Made by a program: the position numbers and the translations under genes
The notes under the pieces: generated by a model
Databases searched by the model: none
Told to the model about the DNA's origin: nothing
The model's input: only the letters and a program-made list of their open reading frames with translations
Shown here: positions 26,108 through 34,709 of the stretch, one piece after another
Layout of the letters: every line of letters begins with the position of its first letter
Position numbering within the stretch: the first letter of the stretch is position 1
NCBI GenBank assembly: GCA_963710735.1
Contig: CAVQBN010000004.1
Span: 372,001 to 436,000, forward strand
Direction: 5' to 3'
DNA: 64,000 nucleotides
Origin: FEN-1297 sp963710735
GTDB lineage: Bacteria; Bacteroidota; Ignavibacteria; Ignavibacteriales; Ignavibacteriaceae

Positions 26108-27358
26108 TCAAGTCTTACTTTCTTCAGATTTAGTATTTTCTTTTTTACTGGATTTGAATCTAAATAAAAGTATAACAATAAATATTACTAAAACTGCTAT
26201 GACAACATATAACCAATTGAACGGACTTGGAATAACAGCACTCTGCCATTGAGATATTTTAATGTTGATAGTATCCGATTCAGTATTTGTCAACATTTTA
26301 TTTTCAGCTAGATATGGGATCCAAATTGGTTTTATCGTTACAAACCAAACACTGTCGACAAAAGTTTTATAAGCGCTTCTTGATGCTTCCATATCTACGC
26401 TGGCGCTTTTTATTTCTTCGGCAATATATGTTGTTAATGTTTCCGTAAATCCTTCACCATCCGAGAATTCGTTTAAATTAATTCCATGATTCGCAAATAT
26501 TTTATGGATAGAATTCCAAACCTCCTGGTTTATAGCATCATTCCAGGCGACAAATGCAGAGTCAATGTCCTTCATGTTTTTAACATTCTGCTTCCGTTGA
26601 GAATAAATATCCAAAATTTGAGGTCCTATACCCTGCCATAATTTCTGAAAATCTTTTTGCTGTTTCCGAATTGCTTTTATATCATCCAGGTTAAGAGCTG
26701 TTACTTCTAGGAATTTAACATTGTCGTTTATAGATTTTTTTATGTTATATATTAAATCATTCTTCTTTGCTTTAGAATAAATTTCACTCTTTTCAGTTGA
26801 TGTAAGCTTGCCGCCTTCAACAATGGAAGGAGGAATCAAACTATCAAGCATAGTCATTATAAGCCTGTCTCTTCTATGCAAGGAAAAGCGAAGTTCATTA
26901 ATGCTTTTTTCAAGTTTCGCTATTGTCTCCTTATCTTTACTGCTCTCCTCCTGTATCTGTTGAATCTGATTGATTAACGAAGCACTTTTAATATTCAATG
27001 AATCAATCTGAATTTTCATTTCAGACACCTGAACTTGTAAAGTAGTAATCTGAGTGTAATCTTGTTCTCGCAGATTCAGTTGATTATTAAGCTTTTCAAT
27101 TGTTGTATTAAAGTTATCCGGATATAAACTTTGGTCTAACAAACTTTTATGTGCTATAAATTCATTTTCAAACCGGTCTATCTGAATGTGTATTTTTTTA
27201 AGTTGATCGAGAGATGAAGCTGTTTTAATAGAATCATGAATCTGCTGCTGCTTTGCTTTAAAGCTCTGTACTATTTGATAATCCTGCTGAGCAAATATCA
27301 GACTTGCAGAAGCAATTATAATAGTAATAAACATCAATAATATATTTATCTTTTTCAT
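26108..27358 (-). CDS. Hypothetical exported coiled-coil protein with C-terminal membrane anchor
   Basis: I do not recognise a family. The 416-residue protein has a signal peptide (hydrophobic residues 5-23 ending FAQQ), then a long alpha-helical region with heptad-like spacing of Leu/Ile at roughly 35-160 that suggests a coiled coil. A mixed central region (about 165-360) follows, then one strong transmembrane helix near residues 380-400 (WLYVVIAVLVIFIVILLF) with a short basic, Ser/Glu-rich cytoplasmic tail. The layout is that of a periplasmic protein anchored in the inner membrane. Its start overlaps the stop of the upstream lipoprotein gene by 4 bp, so the two are coupled and probably work together. 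Confidence 0.75.
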   Translation of the reverse strand: MKKINILLMFITIIIASASLIFAQQDYQIVQSFKAKQQQIHDSIKTASSLDQLKKIHIQIDRFENEFIAHKSLLDQSLYPDNFNTTIEKLNNQLNLREQDYTQITTLQVQVSEMKIQIDSLNIKSASLINQIQQIQEESSKDKETIAKLEKSINELRFSLHRRDRLIMTMLDSLIPPSIVEGGKLTSTEKSEIYSKAKKNDLIYNIKKSINDNVKFLEVTALNLDDIKAIRKQQKDFQKLWQGIGPQILDIYSQRKQNVKNMKDIDSAFVAWNDAINQEVWNSIHKIFANHGINLNEFSDGEGFTETLTTYIAEEIKSASVDMEASRSAYKTFVDSVWFVTIKPIWIPYLAENKMLTNTESDTINIKISQWQSAVIPSPFNWLYVVIAVLVIFIVILLFRFKSSKKENTKSEESKT

Positions 27359-27816
27359 TTCTTTGCCTCCTCTTTTTCAATCCCTTTTTCAGTTAGATTG
27401 ACTTTTTTATTACCATAAACTAGTTCTATATATGGAGGTCTTTGATTAAATGCCGGATTTTGAATTCCAGTAGTGTCTGAAATTTCAATTTTCCTATCTA
27501 ATCGAAAAGTGCCGTCATCAACTTTAAAGACGTACACATTCTTGAAGTTATTTGCAACCATAAAATAGAAGCCTTTTGTATTGCGAATAACTCTTATTTG
27601 CTGATTTTTGTAAGCTGACGAATCTTTCGTCTCTTTTAGAAAAAGTGCTTGTGTATTGAAAGCGATGGAATAACGAGGTATATCCACCGTCCCTGTGCTG
27701 TCAACTTTCAGTACTGTTTCAACAGGCCACGCAAAATCTGCGGGCTTTAATATTAAAGATGAACATGCCGATAAAAAGAATAATGATAAAAATGCCAGAT
27801 ATTTAATTGTTTTCAT
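27355..27816 (-). CDS. Small hypothetical lipoprotein
   Basis: The protein has 153 residues with a lipoprotein signal: basic start, hydrophobic stretch LAFLSLFFLSAC and Cys18 at the lipobox. The mature part appears beta-rich and has no motif I can name. It is the first gene of a two-gene operon; its stop overlaps the ATG of the coiled-coil membrane protein by 4 bp (ATGA). The pairing of a lipoprotein with an anchored coiled-coil protein suggests an envelope complex, but no function can be assigned. Confidence 0.7.
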   Translation of the reverse strand: MKTIKYLAFLSLFFLSACSSLILKPADFAWPVETVLKVDSTGTVDIPRYSIAFNTQALFLKETKDSSAYKNQQIRVIRNTKGFYFMVANNFKNVYVFKVDDGTFRLDRKIEISDTTGIQNPAFNQRPPYIELVYGNKKVNLTEKGIEKEEAKK

Positions 27817-28257
27817 TTATTTACCTCCCAATAATTATTGGATTTCATTTTTAAAGCAATTACCGCGCCTAAGAATAATATTATTCAATCTATATATTTT
27901 ATTTTAATAATTTTTTCAAAATGTATAAACAGATCAAGAACAATTAATTACGTATACATAGAATTTCAGTACAAGTATCAGAGTGAAATGTATTTGAGGA
28001 AAATGAAATTATATATTTTTTCTTATTAATCCTAACTTTATAATTAAACGTATTTTTTTGTTAAAATAGAATGAATATTTGAATAGATAAATGATGAATA
28101 GCACTTGAAATTAAAATTCTCCTAATACAGGTAATATTAATTTATTTAAGATTAAAAATGAATCAACATATTATTTGTTTTGGCTAACTCCTTTTAACTC
28201 TTGCTTAACAAGCATTTTTTGCATAAGTTTTAATCGAATAACTTCCTGGGGATAGAC
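27817..28257. other. AT-rich divergent intergenic region
   Basis: These 441 bases separate the minus-strand lipoprotein operon from nfeD on the plus strand, so both promoters should lie here. Two short open frames inside it are low-complexity and I do not regard them as genes. A very small hairpin (TGCTT/AAGCA) with six T's lies near 28202-28220. No riboswitch or repeat is evident. Confidence 0.5.
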
Positions 28258-29490
28258 ATGCGTACATTAGTAATCCTTTTTTTATGGATTTTATTTTCCG
28301 CCCTGCAGATCAATGCTCAAAATAATAAAGTTATTGTTATAACTCTTGATGGTGCAATTAACCCTGCCGCAACAGATTACATTGAATACGGAATCAAACA
28401 GGCTGTAAAAACTAATGCCGAATGTTTAGTCTTGAGATTAGATACGCCTGGAGGATTGCTTGAATCTACAAGGACAATTGTTTCGGATATACTTCGTTCC
28501 CCTGTTCCAGTGATTGTTTATGTTTATCCTCCCGGTGCTCGAGCTGCTTCAGCCGGGGTTTTTATTACCTTATCAGCTAATATTGCGGCAATGGCCCCGG
28601 GAACAAACATTGGAGCTGCTCATCCAGTTACCTTACAGGGTAAAATGGATTCAACTATGACAGAAAAAGTAACAAACGATGCTGCTGCTTTTATTAGATC
28701 TATAAGTAAACAAAGAAATAGAAATGTTCAGTGGGCTGAAGAAGCTGTTAGAAAAAGTGTTTCGATTACAGAAACAGAAGCTTTAAAATTAGATGTTATT
28801 AATTTAATTGCCGATAACGTGGATGATTTGTTGAATAAAATTGACGGCGAAGAAATTAAAACGATTAGCGGAACCGAAGTTTTACATACGAAAAATGTAC
28901 AAGTTGTGTATGTAGATATGAGTTTTCAGCAAAAATTGTTAAGCTTGCTGAGCGATCCAAATATTGCTTATATATTATTAATGTTAGGATTTTACGGCCT
29001 GCTTTTCGAATTATATAGTCCAGGTTCAATATTTCCGGGAGTAATTGGAGTAATCAGTCTTGTGTTAGCATTTTATTCGATGCATACTCTTCCAATTAAT
29101 TATGCAGGTTTAGCATTAATAATTTTCGGAATTATTCTTTTCATTTTAGAAATAAAAATAGTTAGCCACGGTTTATTGACAATTGGAGGAGTTATTTGTT
29201 TGGTCTTGGGATCTTTAATGCTGATAAAAACAGATTCAGCTTTTGAAGTATTACATATTTCATGGCAAATAATTGCGGCCGTAACAATTTTAACCTTTTT
29301 ATTCTTCACTTTTGTAATTGGTCTTGGAATAAAAGCACAAACCCGAAAACCTACTACAGGCAAAGAGGGATTACTTAACGAAATAGGAGAGGCAATTTCC
29401 GATTTGGATCCGTCCGGCCAGATTAAAGTACACGGGGAAATCTGGCGTGCTGTTAGCGTCGAAGGGAAAATTTTAAAGGAAGTAAAATAA
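28258..29490 (+). CDS. nfeD: NfeD family membrane protein with ClpP-like serine protease domain
   Basis: This is a long-form NfeD protein, a membrane protease partner of stomatin-like proteins. The 410-residue protein has a signal peptide (residues 1-20) and a periplasmic ClpP/S49-like domain with LDTPGG (61-66) and ARAASAG, whose Ser98 corresponds to the nucleophile of characterised archaeal homologues. About four membrane helices span residues 235-350, and an OB-fold NfeD domain ends the protein (about 360-410). By eye, the position that carries the catalytic Lys in the archaeal enzyme is Arg here (FIRSISKQ). It is 78 bp upstream of a stomatin-like gene, the classic operon pairing. Confidence 0.92.
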   Translation: MRTLVILFLWILFSALQINAQNNKVIVITLDGAINPAATDYIEYGIKQAVKTNAECLVLRLDTPGGLLESTRTIVSDILRSPVPVIVYVYPPGARAASAGVFITLSANIAAMAPGTNIGAAHPVTLQGKMDSTMTEKVTNDAAAFIRSISKQRNRNVQWAEEAVRKSVSITETEALKLDVINLIADNVDDLLNKIDGEEIKTISGTEVLHTKNVQVVYVDMSFQQKLLSLLSDPNIAYILLMLGFYGLLFELYSPGSIFPGVIGVISLVLAFYSMHTLPINYAGLALIIFGIILFILEIKIVSHGLLTIGGVICLVLGSLMLIKTDSAFEVLHISWQIIAAVTILTFLFFTFVIGLGIKAQTRKPTTGKEGLLNEIGEAISDLDPSGQIKVHGEIWRAVSVEGKILKEVK

Positions 29491-29558
29491 TTATTATAGA
29501 AGTTTCTAATCTTCTTTTGAAAATTAAAAAAGCATAAATAAGAATAACAGACTGCAAT

Positions 29559-29564
29559 GGAGGT
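29559..29564 (+). promoter_or_regulatory. Ribosome-binding site that sets the slipin start
   Basis: GGAGGT lies 4 bases before ATG 29569. An in-frame ATG at 29557 overlaps this site and cannot use it, so 29569 is the likely start. Confidence 0.7.
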
Positions 29565-29568
29565 AATA

Positions 29569-30330
29569 ATGCAAGAAGTATCGGTTTACATTGTAATTTT
29601 AATTTTGTTTGTAATTTTTATCATGGCAAACGTGATAAAGATTCTAAGAGAATATGAACGCGGAGTTATTTTTAGATTAGGAAGATTGATCGAAACCAAA
29701 GGCCCGGGTATTATCTTCTTATGGCCAATAGTCGACCGTATGGTTAAAGTTAGTTTACGTACAGTTGTAATGGATGTGCCGCCGCAGGATATTATAACGA
29801 AAGACAATGTTTCACTGAAGGTTAATGCTGTTGTATATTTTAGAGTTGTTCAGGCAGAAAAAGCTGTGGTAGAAGTTGTTGATTATTTATTTGCAACGTC
29901 TCAAATTTCTCAAACTACTTTAAGAAGTATTTTGGGCCAATCTCAATTAGATGAAATTTTAGCAGAACGAGAAAAAATTAATAGAGAGCTTCAGCAGATA
30001 ATTGATGAACAGACTGAACCTTGGGGAATTAAAGTAACTGCTGTAGAAGTTAAACAGGTTGATCTACCGCCGGAAATGCAGCGTGCTATCGCAATACAGG
30101 CACAAGCTGAGCGTGAAAGGCGTGCAAAAATTATAAATGCTGAAGGTGAATTCCAGGCAAGTCAAAAACTTTCGGAAGCTGCAGAAATCATTCAAAAATT
30201 CCCGGTTGCTATTCAGTTAAGATTCCTTCAAACATTAACTGAAATTTCTTCGGATAAAAATTCGACAATAATTTTCCCGGTACCGATTGATTTACTTACT
30301 CCATTTATTGAAAAGATGAAGAAGGAGTAG
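29569..30330 (+). CDS. SPFH/stomatin-like protein (slipin)
   Basis: This is a membrane-scaffold protein of the stomatin/prohibitin group, thought to organise microdomains and pair with NfeD. From ATG 29569 it has 253 residues: an N-terminal membrane helix (about 4-22), then the SPFH domain starting REYERGVIFRLGR, with PPQDIITKDNVSLKVNAVV typical of stomatins. A helical coiled region rich in Ala, Glu and Arg follows (QAQAERERRAKIINAEGEF, in that order), and a final hydrophobic stretch IIFPVPIDLL. Length is standard. It is second in the operon with nfeD. Confidence 0.93.
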   Translation: MQEVSVYIVILILFVIFIMANVIKILREYERGVIFRLGRLIETKGPGIIFLWPIVDRMVKVSLRTVVMDVPPQDIITKDNVSLKVNAVVYFRVVQAEKAVVEVVDYLFATSQISQTTLRSILGQSQLDEILAEREKINRELQQIIDEQTEPWGIKVTAVEVKQVDLPPEMQRAIAIQAQAERERRAKIINAEGEFQASQKLSEAAEIIQKFPVAIQLRFLQTLTEISSDKNSTIIFPVPIDLLTPFIEKMKKE

Positions 30331-30466
30331 AAGAATAAACTAAATATATCCGAATACTTAGCGCATTGGATCAAAAATCAAGTAAACAAAACGAGCTTAA
30401 AAAAGTCGTTAGGCAATATTATAGGTAACTCAAAATTTTAAAGATTAAAGAAACAGGGAGAGAAAA

Positions 30467-32650
30467 TTGGAAGTAAAAACAATAAAAATTATTCTTGTTT
30501 TTATATTTTTCCTTTTTGCCAATCATTATAATTACGCACAAAATAATAATTGGGAAAGTATAGGACCGGATGGAGGCATTGTAAATACAATTAATTCAGC
30601 TTATCCCGGATCGCAAGATATATACGCTGCAGTTTACGGAGGTTATTTATTTAAAAGTACCAACTCCGGAAAAAATTGGGAGTTGAATTCTTCCTTCCCC
30701 GGTACTATTTATTCAATTACCTTTAATCCTTCAGACACCAACATTGTATATATAGCTTTACACCCTAGCGGTAACGGAGCAGCATTACTGAAATCAACTA
30801 ACGATGGCAATAGTTGGAATCCGACAGGTTGGGGCATCGACGGAATTAAAGATTTAACTATCGATCAATTAAATCCTGAAATAATATATGTTTCTACGTG
30901 GGTAAATTATAACGGCATTTATAAATCGGAAGATGGTGGTAATAAATGGACTTTTTTAGCTTATCCGGGTAATTCAGACGGACTAACATCTAAAATAAAA
31001 ATAGATGCAAAAAACGACAGTATAATTTATGCTATTTCTTTAAATTCTGCATTTAAGAGCACAAATGCAGGCAACAACTGGGAAAGCATCCTGCAAATTA
31101 ATGGCTATTTAACTAATCTAGACATTGATCCAGATAATACTAAAATAATATATATTGCTTCAAGCGAGGGAATTTATAAAAGTATGGACGGAGGAACTTC
31201 TTTTTCAATATCAAACGGAGGAGATATTGATCCTCAACATCCCTGGACAGACTTTGTATTGGTTAATCCGTTGAACCCAAATATAATTTACCGCAGTACT
31301 AATCTAACTACATTCTTAAGTAATAACAGCGGACTGACTTGGAAAGCTATCAATATGCCGGCAACATCATTTACAATTGCACATAATAATATTTTACTAA
31401 GCGGATCTAGGGATGGAGTATATTCTTCTACGCTGGATTGTAGCAACGTCCAGCGAAGCAGCAGCGATCTTGCTGGCACGCTGATAAAAAGTATTGCTGT
31501 CAATCCGCAAAATTCACAAAAGATATACGCATTAACGGAAGATCAAGGTTTAGCGGTTTCCAACTTATTTATGAGTTCTTCAATCCCGGTTAATTGGGAA
31601 AAAACATTTTGGGGAAAAGGTACGTCGGAATTAATAATATCTCCTTTTAACAGTAACCTAATTATCGGTGGATTTAACCTTTTTCCTGGAATAAATTTAA
31701 GTACCGATTCTGGAAATACATGGTCCGCGCGGGGCCCTTCTGATAATGTATTATCACTTGCATTTGATCAGTTAAATCAGCAAACAATCTATGCCGGATG
31801 TTATGGAGGATTCTATAAAAGTGAAAATCTGGGTGAAACCTGGCAACTGATTAATCTTCCTTCCGGTTATTACTGCGTGAATAATATTTCAATCGGAATG
31901 AATGGCCAAATAATTTATATAGCAGTAGAAAACGGAGTAGATTGGTCACTGCATAATGCATTACTAAAGTCAACCGATTCAGGGCAAACTTGGAAAGACT
32001 GCAATATTGATGCAAAAGAAATATTTGTATTCCCGGATAATTCCAATATAGTTTTGTGCGGTACGGGAAATCATCTTTACAGAAGCACAAACGGGGGAAC
32101 TAACTGGGAAATGATATACTTATCTGATAGTACCGATTTGGTAAATGATTTTAAATTGGTAAACAATAACACACTCTTTATTTCCACAAGCGATGGCGTT
32201 TATTACTCACGCGATAAAGGTAAAACATGGTTCGGATATTATAATAATTCAGTCCCTCAAAATATTACCTGCATGAATATATCTAGCAAACCCCAAATTA
32301 GACTTTATATTGGTACTTACGGGGGTGGAGTTTACCACATGGAAATTGGTGACAGCTTAGCGGGAATTCTCGTTAGCCATACGGCGGATGATTATGCCTT
32401 ATTTAATAATTATCCAAATCCTTTTAATCCGAATACCATAATTGAGTATAAGGTTCCGGCAACAAGTTATGTTACTATCAAGATTTACGATATCCTGGGA
32501 AAAGAAATAAAAGAATTAGTAAACGGAATAAAATTAAGAGGGACATACTCAGCAGATTTCTCAGCAGATGCTTTAGTAAGCGGAGTGTATTTTTGCAATA
32601 TGCAAGCAGGTAATTTTAATAAGACAATAAAATTAATACTGCTGAAATAA
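30467..32650 (+). CDS. Exported sortilin/BNR-type repeat protein with T9SS C-terminal sorting domain
   Basis: This is a secreted or surface protein of 727 residues. A TTG start at 30467 with CAGGGAG upstream leads straight into a signal peptide (residues 5-24). The body is a beta-propeller made of repeated Asp-box-like units: variants of STNSGKNWE, STNDGNSWN, SEDGGNKWT and STDSGQTWK recur about every 45-55 residues. The last 80 residues form a type IX secretion sorting domain (NNYPNPFNPNTIIEYKVP, then YDILGKEIKELVNG and VSGVYF). The protein should cross the outer membrane through T9SS. The ligand or substrate is unknown. Confidence 0.88.
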   Translation: MEVKTIKIILVFIFFLFANHYNYAQNNNWESIGPDGGIVNTINSAYPGSQDIYAAVYGGYLFKSTNSGKNWELNSSFPGTIYSITFNPSDTNIVYIALHPSGNGAALLKSTNDGNSWNPTGWGIDGIKDLTIDQLNPEIIYVSTWVNYNGIYKSEDGGNKWTFLAYPGNSDGLTSKIKIDAKNDSIIYAISLNSAFKSTNAGNNWESILQINGYLTNLDIDPDNTKIIYIASSEGIYKSMDGGTSFSISNGGDIDPQHPWTDFVLVNPLNPNIIYRSTNLTTFLSNNSGLTWKAINMPATSFTIAHNNILLSGSRDGVYSSTLDCSNVQRSSSDLAGTLIKSIAVNPQNSQKIYALTEDQGLAVSNLFMSSSIPVNWEKTFWGKGTSELIISPFNSNLIIGGFNLFPGINLSTDSGNTWSARGPSDNVLSLAFDQLNQQTIYAGCYGGFYKSENLGETWQLINLPSGYYCVNNISIGMNGQIIYIAVENGVDWSLHNALLKSTDSGQTWKDCNIDAKEIFVFPDNSNIVLCGTGNHLYRSTNGGTNWEMIYLSDSTDLVNDFKLVNNNTLFISTSDGVYYSRDKGKTWFGYYNNSVPQNITCMNISSKPQIRLYIGTYGGGVYHMEIGDSLAGILVSHTADDYALFNNYPNPFNPNTIIEYKVPATSYVTIKIYDILGKEIKELVNGIKLRGTYSADFSADALVSGVYFCNMQAGNFNKTIKLILLK

Positions 32651-32819
32651 TGCTTTTTTACTAATTCTCATATAAATTACAAAATAATTAACAACAGGAC
32701 TTAACTAATAATAATTTAGATCCTAATTACAAACAATAAAATTTACTTCTGTGTTTCTTTTCCTATCTTATATTCCTTACTCACGTTATATTTAGAATAA
32801 CATTTTAATATTATAAATT

Positions 32820-34276
32820 ATGTTGTTAAAAGAAATTCTAAAATTCTATTTTAATTACGATTCCTTTCGCGGTTTGCAGGAAAAGATTATAAACAGAACA
32901 ACCATTGATAAAGGCCATAGCCTTGTACTAATGCCAACTGGTGCGGGTAAATCTTTATGTTACCAGATTCCTGCTATGTGTTTTGAAGGCGGAACGATCG
33001 TTATTAGTCCTCTAATTGCATTAATGCAGGATCAAGTTGACGCATTAAGGAAAAAGAAAATACCAGCCCATTTTATAAATTCTACTGTTTCCAAACAAGA
33101 ACGTGATTCTCGCCTTAATGATTTTATTGAAGGTAAAATTAAGCTTCTTTATGTAACACCTGAAAGATTTAGGAAACAAGAATTTGTAGATAAAATAAAA
33201 TCCGCAAACATTTCTTTATTGGCTATTGATGAAGCCCATTGTATATCCGAATGGGGACACGATTTTAGGCCGGATTATTCACGCATGGGTGAATTTAGAA
33301 AAATTATGAATAATCCACTAACTATTGCATTAACAGCAACTGCAACGCAAGAAGTTCAAAAAGATATAATTGAAAAATTAAACCTTAAAGAAGATGAAAT
33401 TAAAATATTTCATCAAGGAATTGAGCGTCCTAATCTCCGATTGGAAGCAGTTGATGTATTTGATGAAAAAGAAAAATATGCTGCAATTATTTCGGTGTTA
33501 AATAATTATTCAGGTTCCGGTATTATTTATTTTGCACTAATTCAAACACTCGAAAAATTTTCTCAGAAATTGAATGATAACGGATTTGCAACACGGAGTT
33601 TATCATGGAAAGCTTCCTGATAAACAGCGTAAACAAATGCAGAGGGATTTTTTATCAAGGTAAACAAAAGTTAATTCTTGCAACAAATGCTTTCGGAATG
33701 GGGATTGATAAACCTGATATTCGATTTGTTATTCATGCTGAAGTTCCTTCATCAATTGAATCTTATTACCAGGAAATCGGAAGAGCCGGAAGAGATGGGA
33801 AAGATTCACTTTGTATGATGCTTTATAATCAAGATGATCTTTACACTCAAATGGAATTTATAAAATGGTCCAATCCCAGCGCTGATTTTTATTCAGCACT
33901 TTACGACCTGTTAAAACGAGATCTCCATGCTGTAAATTCAGTCGACGGCATAGAACATCTTCGCGAACAAATGAATTTTAAAAACCGCAAGGATTTTAGA
34001 ATTGAGACTGCAATCGGAATGCTGGATCGATATGGAGTAATCGAAGGATCAATTGAAAATAACAATATAATTATAAAAGATGACCTGCCTGAGGAATTAT
34101 TAAACGAAGACAGACTAAAAAAGAAATTATTAAGCGATAACAAGAAGCTGTTGTCTGTAGTCAATTACTTCAGAGGTGAAAATTGCAGAAGAGTTTTTAT
34201 TTCTGAATATTTTGGATTCAAGGATGAGTCGGCCTGTCATAATTGCGATAATTGCTCAGTAAATCTTAAAGAATAA
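32820..34276 (+). CDS. recQ: RecQ family ATP-dependent DNA helicase, interrupted by two frameshifts
   Basis: RecQ unwinds DNA 3' to 5' in recombination and repair. The first part (32820 to about 33598) has the Q-motif region FRGLQEKII, Walker A LMPTGAGKSLCYQ, DEAHCISEWGHDFRPDY and TALTATAT. The last part (about 33656 to 34276) has ATNAFGMGIDKPDIRFV and QEIGRAGRDG, and ends at the zinc-binding Cys cluster ACHNCDNC. Between them the expected block YHGKLPDKQRKQMQRDF reads in a third frame. Removing one T from TTT at 33599-33601 and one from the T6 run at 33648-33653 gives a continuous protein of about 484 residues. The protein ends at the zinc site without winged-helix or HRDC domains. Confidence 0.88.
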
Positions 34277-34297
34277 TTTATCACCGGAAAAAATAAA

Positions 34298-34639
34298 ATG
34301 GAATTACATCAATCGGATATTTTTACATTAGAAGAATTTAAAGAATTTGTTACAACTTATTCCGGGGCTGTCGTTTATTTCAGCACGCCCGGATGCAATG
34401 TCTGCAAGGTCTTAAAACCAAAACTGAAAGAATTATTAGCTCAAAAATTTCCGGAAATGAAATTCGGCTATGTAGATTGTGAAGCATCAAAAGAATTAGC
34501 AGCACAGCAGAGCATTTTTGCTGTCCCGACTATATTATTTTTTATCGACGGCAAGGAATTTTTTCGAAAATCCAGAAATGTAAATTTAAATGAACTTTCC
34601 ATGGAATTGGAAAGACCTTATTCATTATTTTTTGAATAA
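34298..34639 (+). CDS. Thioredoxin-like protein with CNVC active site
   Basis: The 113-residue cytosolic protein has the thioredoxin fold: a helix lead, strand VVYFSTPGCNVC with the redox pair CxxC (Cys-Asn-Val-Cys, residues 32-35), strand KFGYVDCE and the cis-proline block FAVPTILFF. Active-site residues between the cysteines are Asn-Val rather than Gly-Pro, which usually means a more specialised redox partner than thioredoxin itself. It begins 21 bp after recQ and is probably in its transcript. A YtxJ-type protein is also encoded in the window, so low-molecular-weight thiol metabolism may be relevant. Confidence 0.85.
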   Translation: MELHQSDIFTLEEFKEFVTTYSGAVVYFSTPGCNVCKVLKPKLKELLAQKFPEMKFGYVDCEASKELAAQQSIFAVPTILFFIDGKEFFRKSRNVNLNELSMELERPYSLFFE

Positions 34640-34709
34640 ATATGGTTTAATGATGTTCAACCAAAATCCTAATTGAGCTATCCGAATAATTTTTTAAGAT
34701 TTAAGGTCT

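Noticed and set aside
27838..28029. Short open frame in the region upstream of nfeD
   Set aside because: It is low-complexity, AT-driven and without a ribosome-binding site.
28202..28220. TGCTT/AAGCA mini-hairpin with six T's upstream of nfeD, as a terminator
   Set aside because: A 5-bp AT-rich stem with a 3-nt loop is too weak to call, and no plus-strand gene ends before it.
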